A stretch of 64,000 bases of DNA from Dermatophilaceae bacterium Sec6.4. GTDB taxonomy: Bacteria > Actinomycetota > Actinomycetes > Actinomycetales > Dermatophilaceae. Under the pieces are notes generated by a model. It was not told where the DNA came from and made no database searches. It worked only from the letters and a program-made list of their open reading frames with translations. Where the stretch lies: positions 2,852,001 through 2,916,000 of the forward strand of contig CP144172.1 of the NCBI GenBank assembly GCA_039636865.1, read 5' to 3'. The position numbers and the translations under genes are program-made. How positions within the stretch are numbered: the stretch's first letter is position 1; every line of letters starts with the position of its first letter. Below, one piece after another: positions 1 through 8,146 of this stretch.

Positions 1-15
1 ACTCATTGTCGTCAT
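1..15 (-). CDS. 5' end of an unidentified gene
   Basis: Only the first five codons (MTTMS) lie in the window; the gene runs off the left edge on the minus strand. The start is supported by a perfect AGGAGG ribosome-binding site at 21-26, read on the minus strand, five bases from the ATG at 15. A perfect palindrome directly upstream (27-50) suggests a tightly repressed or autoregulated gene. The product cannot be named. Confidence 0.6.
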
Positions 16-26
16 CGCAAACCTCC

Positions 27-50
27 TAATGTAGGTACGTACCTACATTA
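27..50. promoter_or_regulatory. Perfect 24-bp palindromic operator
   Basis: The 24 bases are identical to their own reverse complement; the core is GTAGGTACGTACCTAC. The site abuts the ribosome-binding site of the minus-strand gene starting at 15, the usual place for a TetR-type repressor operator. The regulator itself is not identifiable in the window. A hairpin terminator is less likely because there is no T-tract and the site lies upstream of a start codon. Confidence 0.6.
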
Positions 51-124
51 GCTGAGCAACGCGTCCTAAGCAACACGGCAGCCACCGCAGCTGGTCCGCA
101 AGGCGATCGACGAACTAGACGGGT

Positions 125-574
125 TTAGGAGTACGGGTGCCATGTCACAAGCGGGTCGGATGAGGAGTCACGGTGGGGGTGCCGCCCCGCGCGTTTGGCC
201 CGCGCGCGGTCAAGGAGAGCGGTCGTTCCGCAGTGGGGGCAGTCTTCGCTGCGTAGCTCGATAAGTCCGTGATCGACGACAGTGGCGCCGGTTTCGGCCT
301 GCAGGGACGCGGCGAGGTCGTCGTACTGGCTGAGCCAGTGATCCCTGGCCAGCTTGTCCGGGCTGTGGGCAGCAGAGATCTTCTCCTCCCATTCCTGTGC
401 CCAGGCGGTCAGGCGTGCGGTGAGCTGCGCAGACAGGTTCCGCGGCTCGGCGCCTCTGGGGCCGTTGCCGACCCACACGGGGAACGCGTTGAAGTCTGGG
501 CATAAGTCCAGACGACGGGACCCATCGGGTGGCTGCCCGTCGGGGCAGGACGCAACATGTTCGCGAAAACGCAC
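125..574 (-). CDS. Hypothetical protein
   Basis: About 149 residues, not recognised. The central stretch (CPDFNAFPVWVGN followed by a charged helical region ending VVDHGLIEL) looks like a real soluble protein, and a CPHCG cysteine pair lies near the C-terminus. The GTG at 574 is the first plausible start in frame but has no good ribosome-binding site, so the 5' end may be eroded or begin further inside, before LDLCPDFN. Confidence 0.4.
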   Translation of the reverse strand: MRFREHVASCPDGQPPDGSRRLDLCPDFNAFPVWVGNGPRGAEPRNLSAQLTARLTAWAQEWEEKISAAHSPDKLARDHWLSQYDDLAASLQAETGATVVDHGLIELRSEDCPHCGTTALLDRARAKRAGRHPHRDSSSDPLVTWHPYS

Positions 575-1022
575 GCCATCATCATCACCACGAATAGAGC
601 CCCACGCCACCATGCGGCAGCTTGGACCTTCTCCGGTCTTTCCGCCTGTTGCGCGAGGATCCCGTGCCGGTGATCCATCCGCCAATCGGACACCGCCACG
701 TGCCATGGCGTCCCGTATGGAGCACCCCTCCGGAAGGATTCGGGCTCGAGGTGGATTCCGCCCGCTCTGTCGCCCTTCGTCGTTCGGCGTGTGGGACAGC
801 AATAGACACGAGCATCAGGCGCCTGGCGGCCTTTCGCTTGACGGTCATACGCGGCGGAAGGACGCAGGTTCAATGTGCGCGGTTGCGGCAGCGTCGTGGG
901 CCGTTCCTTGTGAATGGATGTGCGGGGTGGACGGGGGTTCGAAGGTGTTCCTACCCCGAGTGTCGAAATCAGCGGCCCCCGCTCGTCACCGTGATGTGTG
1001 TCCTGCGATGAGAGGATAAATC
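575..1022. other. No gene seen
   Basis: I see no open frame here with convincing codon use, start or ribosome-binding site, and no clear repeat. Confidence 0.4.
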
Positions 1023-1142
1023 GTGCCCGAGTGGGTCGTCATGTTTCCTGCCGACAAGGAGGCTAAGTGGGAGGCCGGCAGCGCCGCCGACCACCAAGCT
1101 GCGTTCGACACCGACCAAGAGTTCCGACTTCCATATCGTGCC
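1023..1142 (+). pseudogene. YCII-like domain fragment
   Basis: The GTG at 1023 opens a peptide VPEWVVMFPADKEAKWEAG continuing to ADHQAAFDTDQEF, which resembles the N-terminus of YCII-related small actinobacterial proteins (family resemblance from memory). After about 38 residues the resemblance ends and the frame runs on in unrelated, proline- and arginine-rich sequence. It looks like a truncated 5' remnant. It has no obvious partner gene. Confidence 0.4.
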
Positions 1143-1239
1143 GCCTGCTATCCGCCCAAGCCCTCGTCACGTCGGGGACCTTCGACCCTGGCGACCCCTG
1201 TGAGCACGAAGCAGACTAGAAGCGAAGTGAATGGGAGAG

Positions 1240-1461
1240 ATGATGACCGAGCAGACGCAGAAGCGGTTGAGTGCGGCCTACGGTCGGGTGATCCTGCTGA
1301 TGTCCTTGGTGTGGGCGGCGACGATCATGTCAGCCGCCGTCGTCGACAAGGCGAGCGGCGAGTTCATCTACCTGATCTTCGTGCTCATAGGCGGATTCGC
1401 TCTGTCCGGTGCAGTCCTGGAGTCCGGGCGCCGGCAAATGTTGGACCCCGCCCGGAGCTGA
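1240..1461 (+). CDS. Small two-helix membrane protein
   Basis: About 73 residues with two hydrophobic segments (VILLMSLVWAATIMSAAVV and FIYLIFVLIGGFALSGAVL) joined by a short charged loop, then a basic tail. Two adjacent ATG codons (1240 and 1243) follow a GGGAGA ribosome-binding site at 1233-1238; the second has the better spacing. Cytoplasmic-membrane location is inferred; function is unknown. It stands alone, with no downstream partner. Confidence 0.55.
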   Translation: MMTEQTQKRLSAAYGRVILLMSLVWAATIMSAAVVDKASGEFIYLIFVLIGGFALSGAVLESGRRQMLDPARS

Positions 1462-2060
1462 CCGGCAGGCCATCCTTCGGCCACCAAATGGCCATGATGA
1501 TGATGGTGGCGCCGCTCGAGAGTTCCTCACTTGTGCGCGTCGACACGTCCTCTTCTCGGCAGCTCGGCGAAACGTCCTCAACTCGGCTGCTTGTTGTCCT
1601 GACCCCAGGATCGGTGTCTGGCAAGGCTCGGTCCAGGACAGTGAAACCGCCGTATCTCGAGTAGCCCTATCTGGGCGGAATGGGGCACGACTCCGCTGGC
1701 GTCCGTTGAGGTCGCTCCAAAGGCCGATCGGTGACCGGGACGAGGTCGCCGATCGAGCTGCTCGCCACGATTCGCGCTCCAGGTTCAGTGAATACTCGAG
1801 GTTTCCTGCAGCCAGCAAACCTCCGCGCAGACCGAGTTCGACACGGCACCATCTCCGCTGCAACCGCCAAGGCCATCTGGAAAACGCACCAACCGGGACT
1901 CTCCGCGTCCCGCAAATCGAACCGCGACCGGCGACGGCCAGCGACGAATCGGTGCTCGGTGCTCAGATCTGCGGGATTGTTCCGCACGGTGTTTTATACG
2001 AGACAGCATCCAAGATGGTGTTCCGGTCACCGATCCGCGACCGGGACACGAGCGCCATGG
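1462..2060. other. Intergenic region with repeats
   Basis: No convincing gene. It contains one copy of a 46-base repeat (1945-1990) whose inverted partner lies at 4023-4068, and two copies of the short dispersed motif GATCGGTGACCGGGAC (around 1725-1745 and 2021-2048). Confidence 0.4.
1945..1990 (+). repeat. 46-bp dispersed repeat, copy 1
   Basis: Matches the reverse complement of 4023-4068 at about 37 of 46 positions, including a shared CGGTGCTCAGA core and a shared CACGGT end. Both copies are intergenic. Confidence 0.5.
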
Positions 2061-2384
2061 TTAGCCGCCAGTGAGCTCGCGCTTGACCCGGCGAACGATG
2101 CCCGGCAGGTCGACCTTGATCGTCTGGCGCACGATCTCAGGGTCCACCAGCAAATAACCGTGAGCGATGCGGTTACGCATTCCCCAGATGATCTGCCAGT
2201 CGTCCTCGAACAGGCGAGACCGCACGTCCGGCTCGAGCCGGGCAAGTACTTCGATCCCGGCAGACAGCCTCATGCAGATCGCGTCGACGACGAGCTGGTC
2301 CAGACCATCGACGGCGGCATACTCGCTCGCCAGCTCCAGGTGGACAAGAGCCTCACGCAGTAACTCCTGCGCCGATCGACTCAC
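2061..2384 (-). CDS. hepT: HEPN-domain toxin, HepT-like
   Basis: 107-residue helical protein with the RNRIAHGY motif near residue 70, which fits the Rx4-6H active site of HEPN ribonucleases of the HepT family. In this family the HEPN protein is the toxin and a minimal nucleotidyltransferase (MNT) neutralises it by AMP-ylating a tyrosine near the active site; here a Tyr follows directly (HGY). It overlaps the upstream MNT gene by four bases, the expected antitoxin-first order and translational coupling. The length is slightly short but typical. Family assignment is firm; activity is inferred. Confidence 0.85.
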   Translation of the reverse strand: MSRSAQELLREALVHLELASEYAAVDGLDQLVVDAICMRLSAGIEVLARLEPDVRSRLFEDDWQIIWGMRNRIAHGYLLVDPEIVRQTIKVDLPGIVRRVKRELTGG

Positions 2385-2851
2385 AACGACACTGCCTCAC
2401 GCATAACGCGCTCTCGAAGGTCGGGCCGAAGCGCTGATTCGGGCACCAGGTCGACCGGTGCGTCTAGCAGGTCTGCCAGTTGCTGCTCAAGGCGACCCAG
2501 CTGCATCAGGCTCAATGGGTGCCCCATCGCGAACAGCAGGTCCACGTCGGAATCAGGTCTGTCTTCACCAGAGGCCACCGATCCGAAAACCCGCACCCGG
2601 GTGCCACCGGCTTCGGCCACCGACTGCCGGACTCTCTCGGCATTTCGACGTAGGCGGTACGCCAGCGGTGACGTGCCGTGGAACCGCAGCAATCGCGACA
2701 CCTCAGGCTGACTCCGGCCGATTGCCTGGGCGATTTGGGTCTGCGTTAAGCCTTGCGCTGCGGCCCGTCGTACCGCGCTCACCAGCTCGAGACGGGCCTG
2801 GGCTGTGACCTCGTCGGTGTGACGAGCTACTTCTGTTAGATCCATCGCCAT
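2381..2851 (-). CDS. mntA: MNT antitoxin with N-terminal HTH
   Basis: 156 residues. Residues about 20-55 form a helix-turn-helix (QGLTQTQIAQAIGRSQPEVS); residues about 80-100 carry the nucleotidyltransferase signature GSVASGEDRPDSDVDLLF (GSx10DxD). The ATG at 2851 is preferred: an upstream in-frame extension would read through the palindromic operator at 2861-2874. The HTH suggests that this antitoxin also autoregulates the operon, something free-standing MNT antitoxins lack. It is cotranscribed with the HEPN toxin downstream. Confidence 0.85.
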   Translation of the reverse strand: MAMDLTEVARHTDEVTAQARLELVSAVRRAAAQGLTQTQIAQAIGRSQPEVSRLLRFHGTSPLAYRLRRNAERVRQSVAEAGGTRVRVFGSVASGEDRPDSDVDLLFAMGHPLSLMQLGRLEQQLADLLDAPVDLVPESALRPDLRERVMREAVSL

Positions 2852-2860
2852 GACACAAAT

Positions 2861-2874
2861 ATAGCAATTGCTAT
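2861..2874. promoter_or_regulatory. Operator of the MNT/HEPN pair
   Basis: Perfect 14-bp palindrome ATAGCAATTGCTAT, nine bases upstream of the antitoxin ATG and AT-rich against the high-GC background. It is a natural target for the HTH of the downstream antitoxin. Confidence 0.65.
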
Positions 2875-2890
2875 GCGAACTCACACCAGA

Positions 2891-2925
2891 CCCGTTCCCG
2901 TCCCGGTCAGCGATCCCGAAACGGG
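2891..2925. repeat. Dispersed GTCCCGGTCAGCGATC element
   Basis: Best-formed copy of a short motif that recurs about a dozen times in this window, mostly between genes. Here it is bounded by CCCGTT and AACGGG, which can pair as a hairpin stem. Confidence 0.45.
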
Positions 2926-3269
2926 CATCACTTGAGCCTTTGGGGGGGGCTAAACCTGGAGGCGCAGCGCCGGAGGACACAGTCGGGGCGCTTGAGCCGC
3001 TCTGGCGATGGCCCTACCGAAATCTGCTTGCGCTACCTGGTGTCACGCAGGACCTAGGCCTCCGATTTTGTCAAAGCTGCGACTGAGCCCGATAGGAACA
3101 AGGTGGCAAGACCGGCGACGCTGGAGGGGTAGCCGGGCGTCGTTGGTTTGCCCGGGTGGGAGGCGGTCACCAGTGCAGCGCGCAGTTCGAGACGGCGCAC
3201 GCGCCGCGGCTCGTTAAGTATCCGGACATACTCATGGCGGCGTCGTCGCCTGTCAACGTGGGGAAACTA

Positions 3270-3992
3270 ATGAAGAAGCTCGCACTGATCGCAATGCCGT
3301 TGGGTCTGACCGTGGCAGGCTCGGTGATGGCATTGGCCACCCCAGCCCAGGCCGTCCCGGCCCCGGCCGCCGAGTCGCACCCGGCGGGGTCGGTCTTCGT
3401 ACACGGCACCAGAGGAATGGCGCATTTCTGGGCGCGCAGTGACTGCGCGGCACACGCTTCATGGGAAGTTGCCCAGGTCAAGAAGTCTCGCAGCGCTGCG
3501 CTTCTGCCGGAGTTGAACGTCGAGTCCAAGAATGGCGGCGATCTACGGTTCACCTGTTACCCGGTCCAAGGCGCGCAATGGAGCTACCTGGTGGGGTACA
3601 CCTCCACCACGGGTGCACCTATCGCCACTAGCGACCGGTTCGTTGAGACCACCCACCGCGCCAGTTACGGACCCGCCAAGAATCCGGTTGATGCCGACAA
3701 CATCTGGTACTACAACCATCACGTCGACACCAGAGGACCCTCAGCAACCCTGCGCAACTGCACGGGCTGGTTGCAGTGGTTCGGCAACCTGGTGGAGACC
3801 AATCCCCATACTCATCTGATCAGCGCCGACAACGCGTGTTTCGTGGCCCCGGGTCGGGCCGGGTATGACGTCTCTTACCTTGCCACCACCAAGACCGCCG
3901 GCCTACGGGGCGACACACCCACCCAGGTCAACTCGGCACCGATGCTGGACACACTCGGGTACGACTACGGGCAGGTCGTGTCTGGGGATTGA
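3270..3992 (+). CDS. Secreted hypothetical protein
   Basis: 240 residues starting MKKLALIAMPLGLTV, a typical Sec signal peptide (basic start, hydrophobic core, cleavage predicted after ATPAQA at about residue 30). The mature part has six cysteines, which may form disulfides, and many aromatic residues (WYYNHH, GWLQWFG), and no recognised catalytic motif. The ATG at 3270 is chosen because it gives the signal peptide; an earlier in-frame ATG at 3234 would mask it. Exported, function unknown. Confidence 0.75.
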   Translation: MKKLALIAMPLGLTVAGSVMALATPAQAVPAPAAESHPAGSVFVHGTRGMAHFWARSDCAAHASWEVAQVKKSRSAALLPELNVESKNGGDLRFTCYPVQGAQWSYLVGYTSTTGAPIATSDRFVETTHRASYGPAKNPVDADNIWYYNHHVDTRGPSATLRNCTGWLQWFGNLVETNPHTHLISADNACFVAPGRAGYDVSYLATTKTAGLRGDTPTQVNSAPMLDTLGYDYGQVVSGD

Positions 3993-4022
3993 CCCTCGAC
4001 GCGGTGGCCGCCCCTATAGGAG

Positions 4023-4068
4023 ACCGTGTAGAACACTCCCTGCGGTCTGAGCACCGGGCATCGATTCG
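4023..4068 (-). repeat. 46-bp dispersed repeat, copy 2
   Basis: Inverted partner of 1945-1990 (about 80% identical). It lies between the secreted protein and the L7/L12-like gene. Confidence 0.5.
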
Positions 4069-4159
4069 GCGCTGCCCGCGGTCGCGAGTGACGGTTCCTC
4101 CAGTGACACGGGTCCACTGGGGAAGTCGATTAGGTCCCCCAAACTGCGATCATCAGGCG

Positions 4160-4414
4160 ATGAACTTCCTCCAGCGATTCCTTGACCATCGACGCCGCGA
4201 GCAGCAAACACGCCGGGAAATCGGCCAGAAGATGGACGAGTACCTTGTCACCCTGATCGACCCACAGACACTGCGCGAAGCGCACGACCTCGTTGACCAA
4301 GGCAAGAAGATCCTCGCAATCAAACGGGTGCGCGAGGCCACCGGAGGACGTTTAGGCCTGAAGGAAGCCAAAGATTTCGTCGACAGGTTCGACAAACACG
4401 GTTCAGGTGCCTAG
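4160..4414 (+). CDS. L7/L12 C-terminal-domain-like small protein
   Basis: 84 residues. The C-terminal half (KRVREATGGRLGLKEAKDFV) matches the helix-turn-helix of the ribosomal L7/L12 C-terminal domain, whose hallmark is a K.VRE.TGLGLKEAK motif. The N-terminal 40 residues are highly charged (RRREQQTRREIGQKMDEYL) and replace the dimerisation domain, so this is not ribosomal L7/L12 itself. Such stand-alone domains are common in actinobacteria; their role is not known to me. The start at 4160 gives the compact protein; upstream frame sequence is repeat-derived. Confidence 0.65.
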   Translation: MNFLQRFLDHRRREQQTRREIGQKMDEYLVTLIDPQTLREAHDLVDQGKKILAIKRVREATGGRLGLKEAKDFVDRFDKHGSGA

Positions 4415-5053
4415 TGGCAGGCGAGACCGAAGTGCTCGTAACAACGACCCTCTGCGACGTGAGATGTCTGAGTGATAACCGCAGAACGATCGTCTTGCGG
4501 TCGCAGGCCACATAGCGGCAGGGCACGTGGTTGGACAAGGAGGCAGGACCTGAGCAGCAGGGCAGATTCTGTCCGTTCAGTGCGTGCTGAGCGCTTCGCG
4601 TGGGTACTCATGCCGGACTGCTGAACGGTCAGCGCAGCGTTGCACCCCACCACCCGACGCTGACGTAAGCCGCGAGCTCCACACCAAACCAAGCGACGTC
4701 GGCAGCACCAACCCCGGACCGCTGCGACATGACTGCAGCGTATGGGCCCACCGGTGGGCGCGCCGCCGCGCGACTGGCCGTACCGGGGTTTCGTTCACGG
4801 AGCAGGGATCTTGTTGCATTGATCGGGCGGTCTATGGAGAGTCGTCATGGACGTAATCGACGGTGCCGACGACGGGTTAACCGCGGTCGCCGAGTGTGCA
4901 CAGGACCTTTATAGTGTTCGGCCCCGCGGCTGTGATCGACGTCCCGATCATCTGTGAGGTACGTGACTCGGACCCTTCCTCGCCATCGTCCACGCGGCAC
5001 CCCGACATCGGGTCTAGGGGCAAAGCGGGACCTTTGCCCATGGCCGACGGTGC
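4415..5053. other. Intergenic, no clear gene
   Basis: No convincing coding region. A 36-codon frame beginning ATG at 4847 after GGAGAG is possible but has no recognisable product. Confidence 0.35.
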
Positions 5054-5080
5054 TTGGCCATAGCAGTCTGGTGGGCGGAG

Positions 5081-5557
5081 ATGGTCAAGGTGCGCAAGTC
5101 GACAGTTGTCAAGCTCTTCTGGAGCAGCCTGGTCGGGATGGCTGCGTCTGTCGTGCTGTTCATCGTGGCTGGCGCGCTAGCCCTGGGCAATGATGTGTTC
5201 GTCATGGATGGTCCCGACGTCGTGGGGATCAAGGCGGGCCTGTTCGGCTGGGTGATGCTAGGCATCAGCGGGGTTGCCGCGTTGGGCATGCTCGCGGCAG
5301 TTACTGTGCAGTTCGTCGCCTGGATCGGCGCGGTCCTGAACACCGCACAGCTGCCAGATAAGACCTGGTTCATCGTCGTGCTGGTCGGCGGGCTGGTAAG
5401 CCTCGGCTTTCTCGCGACTTTGGCGTACGTCGTCGGCGGCCCCGATGACGAGCAGCCGGTGACCGGCACCCACGCGCAGCCACTCGGTTCGAGCTCGCTA
5501 GTTCCCTCGGCGAAACCCAACGAGCAGCGAGCCACGGTCGTAGGCCAGGACCGATGA
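5081..5557 (+). CDS. Membrane protein, three or four helices
   Basis: About 158 residues with hydrophobic segments around residues 15-35, 55-90 (probably two helices) and 95-120, and a hydrophilic C-terminal tail. No family recognised. The ATG at 5081 lies right after GGCGGAG; a TTG at 5054 is an alternative start with more room for the ribosome-binding site. The gene overlaps the next gene by four bases (ATGA), so the two are probably translated together and may form a membrane complex. Confidence 0.7.
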   Translation: MVKVRKSTVVKLFWSSLVGMAASVVLFIVAGALALGNDVFVMDGPDVVGIKAGLFGWVMLGISGVAALGMLAAVTVQFVAWIGAVLNTAQLPDKTWFIVVLVGGLVSLGFLATLAYVVGGPDDEQPVTGTHAQPLGSSSLVPSAKPNEQRATVVGQDR

Positions 5558-7140
5558 TGACAACGGGTCGTGCGGGCACCGTTGTGAGGGGCCGGTTCGC
5601 GGCCAGCGCGGGTGAGATGAACGCACTCACCCGGCGCCTCATGTCGCTGGACCGACGCATCGCGCTTGGTGTGGCCTGCGCCGCCGCGGCACTTTTCGGT
5701 GTCCTGGCGGGCGTATGGACGCCCCGGGGACCTGTCACCGAACTGCAGGCTCTGACCTCGATCATCCTTGGTTTGCTCGTCGGCGTGTTCGCGGGCCTGG
5801 TGATGCGCACCCGGTGGGCGATGCTCGCTGCCCCCGCGGTCTTCATCGTTGTCTTCGAGCTGATCCGCGTCAGAACGACCGGCCCACTAGTCGACGGCAT
5901 CCACCCGGGAAGCACGCTCGGGATCATCTCGTTCGTGCTGGGTCGCGGCCTGCAGGGGCTACTGGCGATCGTGCCGATGCTGCTGGGCGCCACCTTCGGC
6001 GCCGCCGTCGCACGCCACCTCAATGGCACCGGGAAGGTCCGACGCGGCTGGCGCCGGACCGGGTCGTGGACCCGCCGCACATTTACCGTGTTGGTGACCG
6101 TGGCGATGGTGGCGCTGAGCCTGGCCATTCTGCGGCCTGCGAGCACCGCGCCCATCGTGGGTGCCGGCGGGCGCACCGTGCCCGGAAGTGTCGCTGAGCT
6201 GACCCGCGTCGACGTCGGCGGTCACAGCCTCGGGCTGATGATCCGGGGGAACAGCACCACCAACCCGGTTCTGCTGTTCCTCGCTGGTGGCCCGGGTGCC
6301 GGGGAGATGGGGGCGATGCGCCGCCACGGACAAGCGCTAGAGAAGGAGTTCACCGTCGTCACACTTGACCAGCGCGGTTCGGGCAAGTCCTACGACCAAC
6401 TGGAACCCACCTCGTCCCTAACCCTCGAAGGGGCCGTCAGCGACACGGTCGGGGTCACCAACTACCTACGTGACCGGTTCCACCAGGACAAGATCTACGT
6501 GCTTGGCAACTCCTGGGGCACCATCCTCGGGGTCTTGGCCGCCCAACAGCACCCCGAGCTGTACCGGGCGTACATCGGCACCGGCCAGATGGTCAGCATC
6601 CGCGCGACCGACCGCATCTTCTACGCCGACACCCTGGCCTGGGCTCGGCGCACCAACAACACCGCCTTGGTGAACACCCTGACCGCGAACGGGCCGCCGC
6701 CCTATGCCGACGTCCGCAAATACGAACCCGCCCTGCTGACCTACGAGAGTAAGGTCTACCCCTACGACCACAGCCCCAACGCCGAGAGTGCCGGCGGTTA
6801 CTCCACTAATATCTTCGTGCAGGAATACAGCCTGCTGGAGCAGTTACACGGCTTCGCCGGGGTCATCGACGTATTCGCCGTGCTCTATCCCCAGCTGCAG
6901 GGCATCGACTTCCGCACCCAGGTCACTGCGCTCAAGGTGCCCGTGTACGTCATCGAGGGACGCCACGAAGTCGGCGCCCGTTCCGTAGTCGCACGGCAGT
7001 GGTTCAAGACCCTCCGGGCGCCGAGCAAGCAGCTGATCGTCTTCGACACCTCCGGTCACCGGCCATTGTTCGAGCAGCCAGTGCTGTTCAACACGGTCAT
7101 GACCAACACGGTGCTCGCGCAGACACGAGCAGCGGGGTGA
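5554..7140 (+). CDS. Membrane-anchored alpha/beta hydrolase
   Basis: 528 residues. The first about 200 residues hold several hydrophobic segments; the rest is an alpha/beta hydrolase of the prolyl-aminopeptidase (S33) type. Visible landmarks are the oxyanion-loop GGPGAGEMG, the nucleophile elbow GNSWG, a probable acid region VIEGRHEV and the catalytic His in SGHRPLFEQ. The substrate is unknown; a peptidase or esterase acting at the membrane is the likely role. It overlaps the upstream membrane protein by four bases and lies seven bases before the ABC exporter genes, suggesting one operon. Confidence 0.8.
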   Translation: MMTTGRAGTVVRGRFAASAGEMNALTRRLMSLDRRIALGVACAAAALFGVLAGVWTPRGPVTELQALTSIILGLLVGVFAGLVMRTRWAMLAAPAVFIVVFELIRVRTTGPLVDGIHPGSTLGIISFVLGRGLQGLLAIVPMLLGATFGAAVARHLNGTGKVRRGWRRTGSWTRRTFTVLVTVAMVALSLAILRPASTAPIVGAGGRTVPGSVAELTRVDVGGHSLGLMIRGNSTTNPVLLFLAGGPGAGEMGAMRRHGQALEKEFTVVTLDQRGSGKSYDQLEPTSSLTLEGAVSDTVGVTNYLRDRFHQDKIYVLGNSWGTILGVLAAQQHPELYRAYIGTGQMVSIRATDRIFYADTLAWARRTNNTALVNTLTANGPPPYADVRKYEPALLTYESKVYPYDHSPNAESAGGYSTNIFVQEYSLLEQLHGFAGVIDVFAVLYPQLQGIDFRTQVTALKVPVYVIEGRHEVGARSVVARQWFKTLRAPSKQLIVFDTSGHRPLFEQPVLFNTVMTNTVLAQTRAAG

Positions 7141-7204
7141 GCCGTCCATGACCATCTCGACGGCGCCACCAGATGCGCGTTCCCTCCGACAGAAGGACCC
7201 CATC

Positions 7205-8146
7205 ATGTTGCCACTGGAGTTCACGCACGTCACCAAGAGCTACGGCCACCAGGTTGTGCTCGATGACCTCACGTTCACCGTCCACCCCGGACGGGTCACC
7301 GGATTCCTGGGGCCCAATGGTGCGGGTAAGTCGACTGCAATGAAGGTCCTGCTCGACCTCGCTAAGGCCGCGCACGGTCACGCCACGATCGGCGGTAGAC
7401 GCTTCCGCGACATGCCCGACCCAGCGCGGAGTGTCGGGGTGGTCCTGGAGCCGAACGCCTTTCACCCAGGTCGTAGCGGGCGCAACCACCTGCGCATCCT
7501 GGCCGACGGGGCCCGCGTCGACCCCGACCGGATCACCAAACTGTTGGACGACGTGGGCTTGACGCACGCGGCGGACCGCCACGTGGGCGGGTACTCCCTC
7601 GGGATGCGCCAACGCCTCGGGCTCGCGGCCGCGCTACTCGGCGACCCACCGGTACTCGTACTCGACGAACCGGGCAACGGGCTAGACCCCCAAGGCATCC
7701 ACTGGCTGCGAGACCTACTGCGCGAGCGAGCCGCGCGGGGCGGCACCGTGTTTGTCTCCGGCCACCTGCTCGACGAGGTCGAACACCTCGCCGATGAGAT
7801 CGTCGTCATCAATCACGGCCGGGTCGTGACCACGGGTACGTTGTCCGCCCTGCAGAAGGTTGGCACCACGGTGCGCACCGATGCGCCTGAACAGCTGACG
7901 CAGTTGCTGTCCGCGGCTGGTGCCACCGTGCACGCCGCCAAGGAGGGCGAACTGGTCGTGCGGGGCATCCCCATCGCAGAGATCGGCGACCGGGCCTGTG
8001 CCGCGCAGATCGCCCTGCACGAGCTCTCTCCTCAGGCCGGGTCGCTGGAGGAACTCTTCCTGGCCTGGACCCAGGACGAGCAGTCCGCTGCTCCGAATGT
8101 TGCCGCAGCCACTGGCGCAACGACCGAACGGCAGGCAGTGCGATGA
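7205..8146 (+). CDS. ABC-2 exporter ATP-binding protein
   Basis: About 313 residues from the ATG at 7205 (AGAAGGA ribosome-binding site); an in-frame ATG at 7148 is possible. Walker A GPNGAGKST, signature region YSLGMRQRLGLA, Walker B VLVLDEP and the H-loop VSGHLLDE are intact. A divergent C-terminal 90 residues follow, as in drug- and bacteriocin-type exporters. It overlaps the permease by four bases and powers it. The substrate cannot be told. Confidence 0.9.
   Translation: MLPLEFTHVTKSYGHQVVLDDLTFTVHPGRVTGFLGPNGAGKSTAMKVLLDLAKAAHGHATIGGRRFRDMPDPARSVGVVLEPNAFHPGRSGRNHLRILADGARVDPDRITKLLDDVGLTHAADRHVGGYSLGMRQRLGLAAALLGDPPVLVLDEPGNGLDPQGIHWLRDLLRERAARGGTVFVSGHLLDEVEHLADEIVVINHGRVVTTGTLSALQKVGTTVRTDAPEQLTQLLSAAGATVHAAKEGELVVRGIPIAEIGDRACAAQIALHELSPQAGSLEELFLAWTQDEQSAAPNVAAATGATTERQAVR

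Noticed and set aside
1330..1863. Minus-strand frame opposite the small membrane protein
   Set aside because: Arg/Ser-rich composition typical of an antisense frame, with no start signal.
4847..4957. 36-codon frame after GGAGAG
   Set aside because: Too short, no recognisable product and no conservation evidence.
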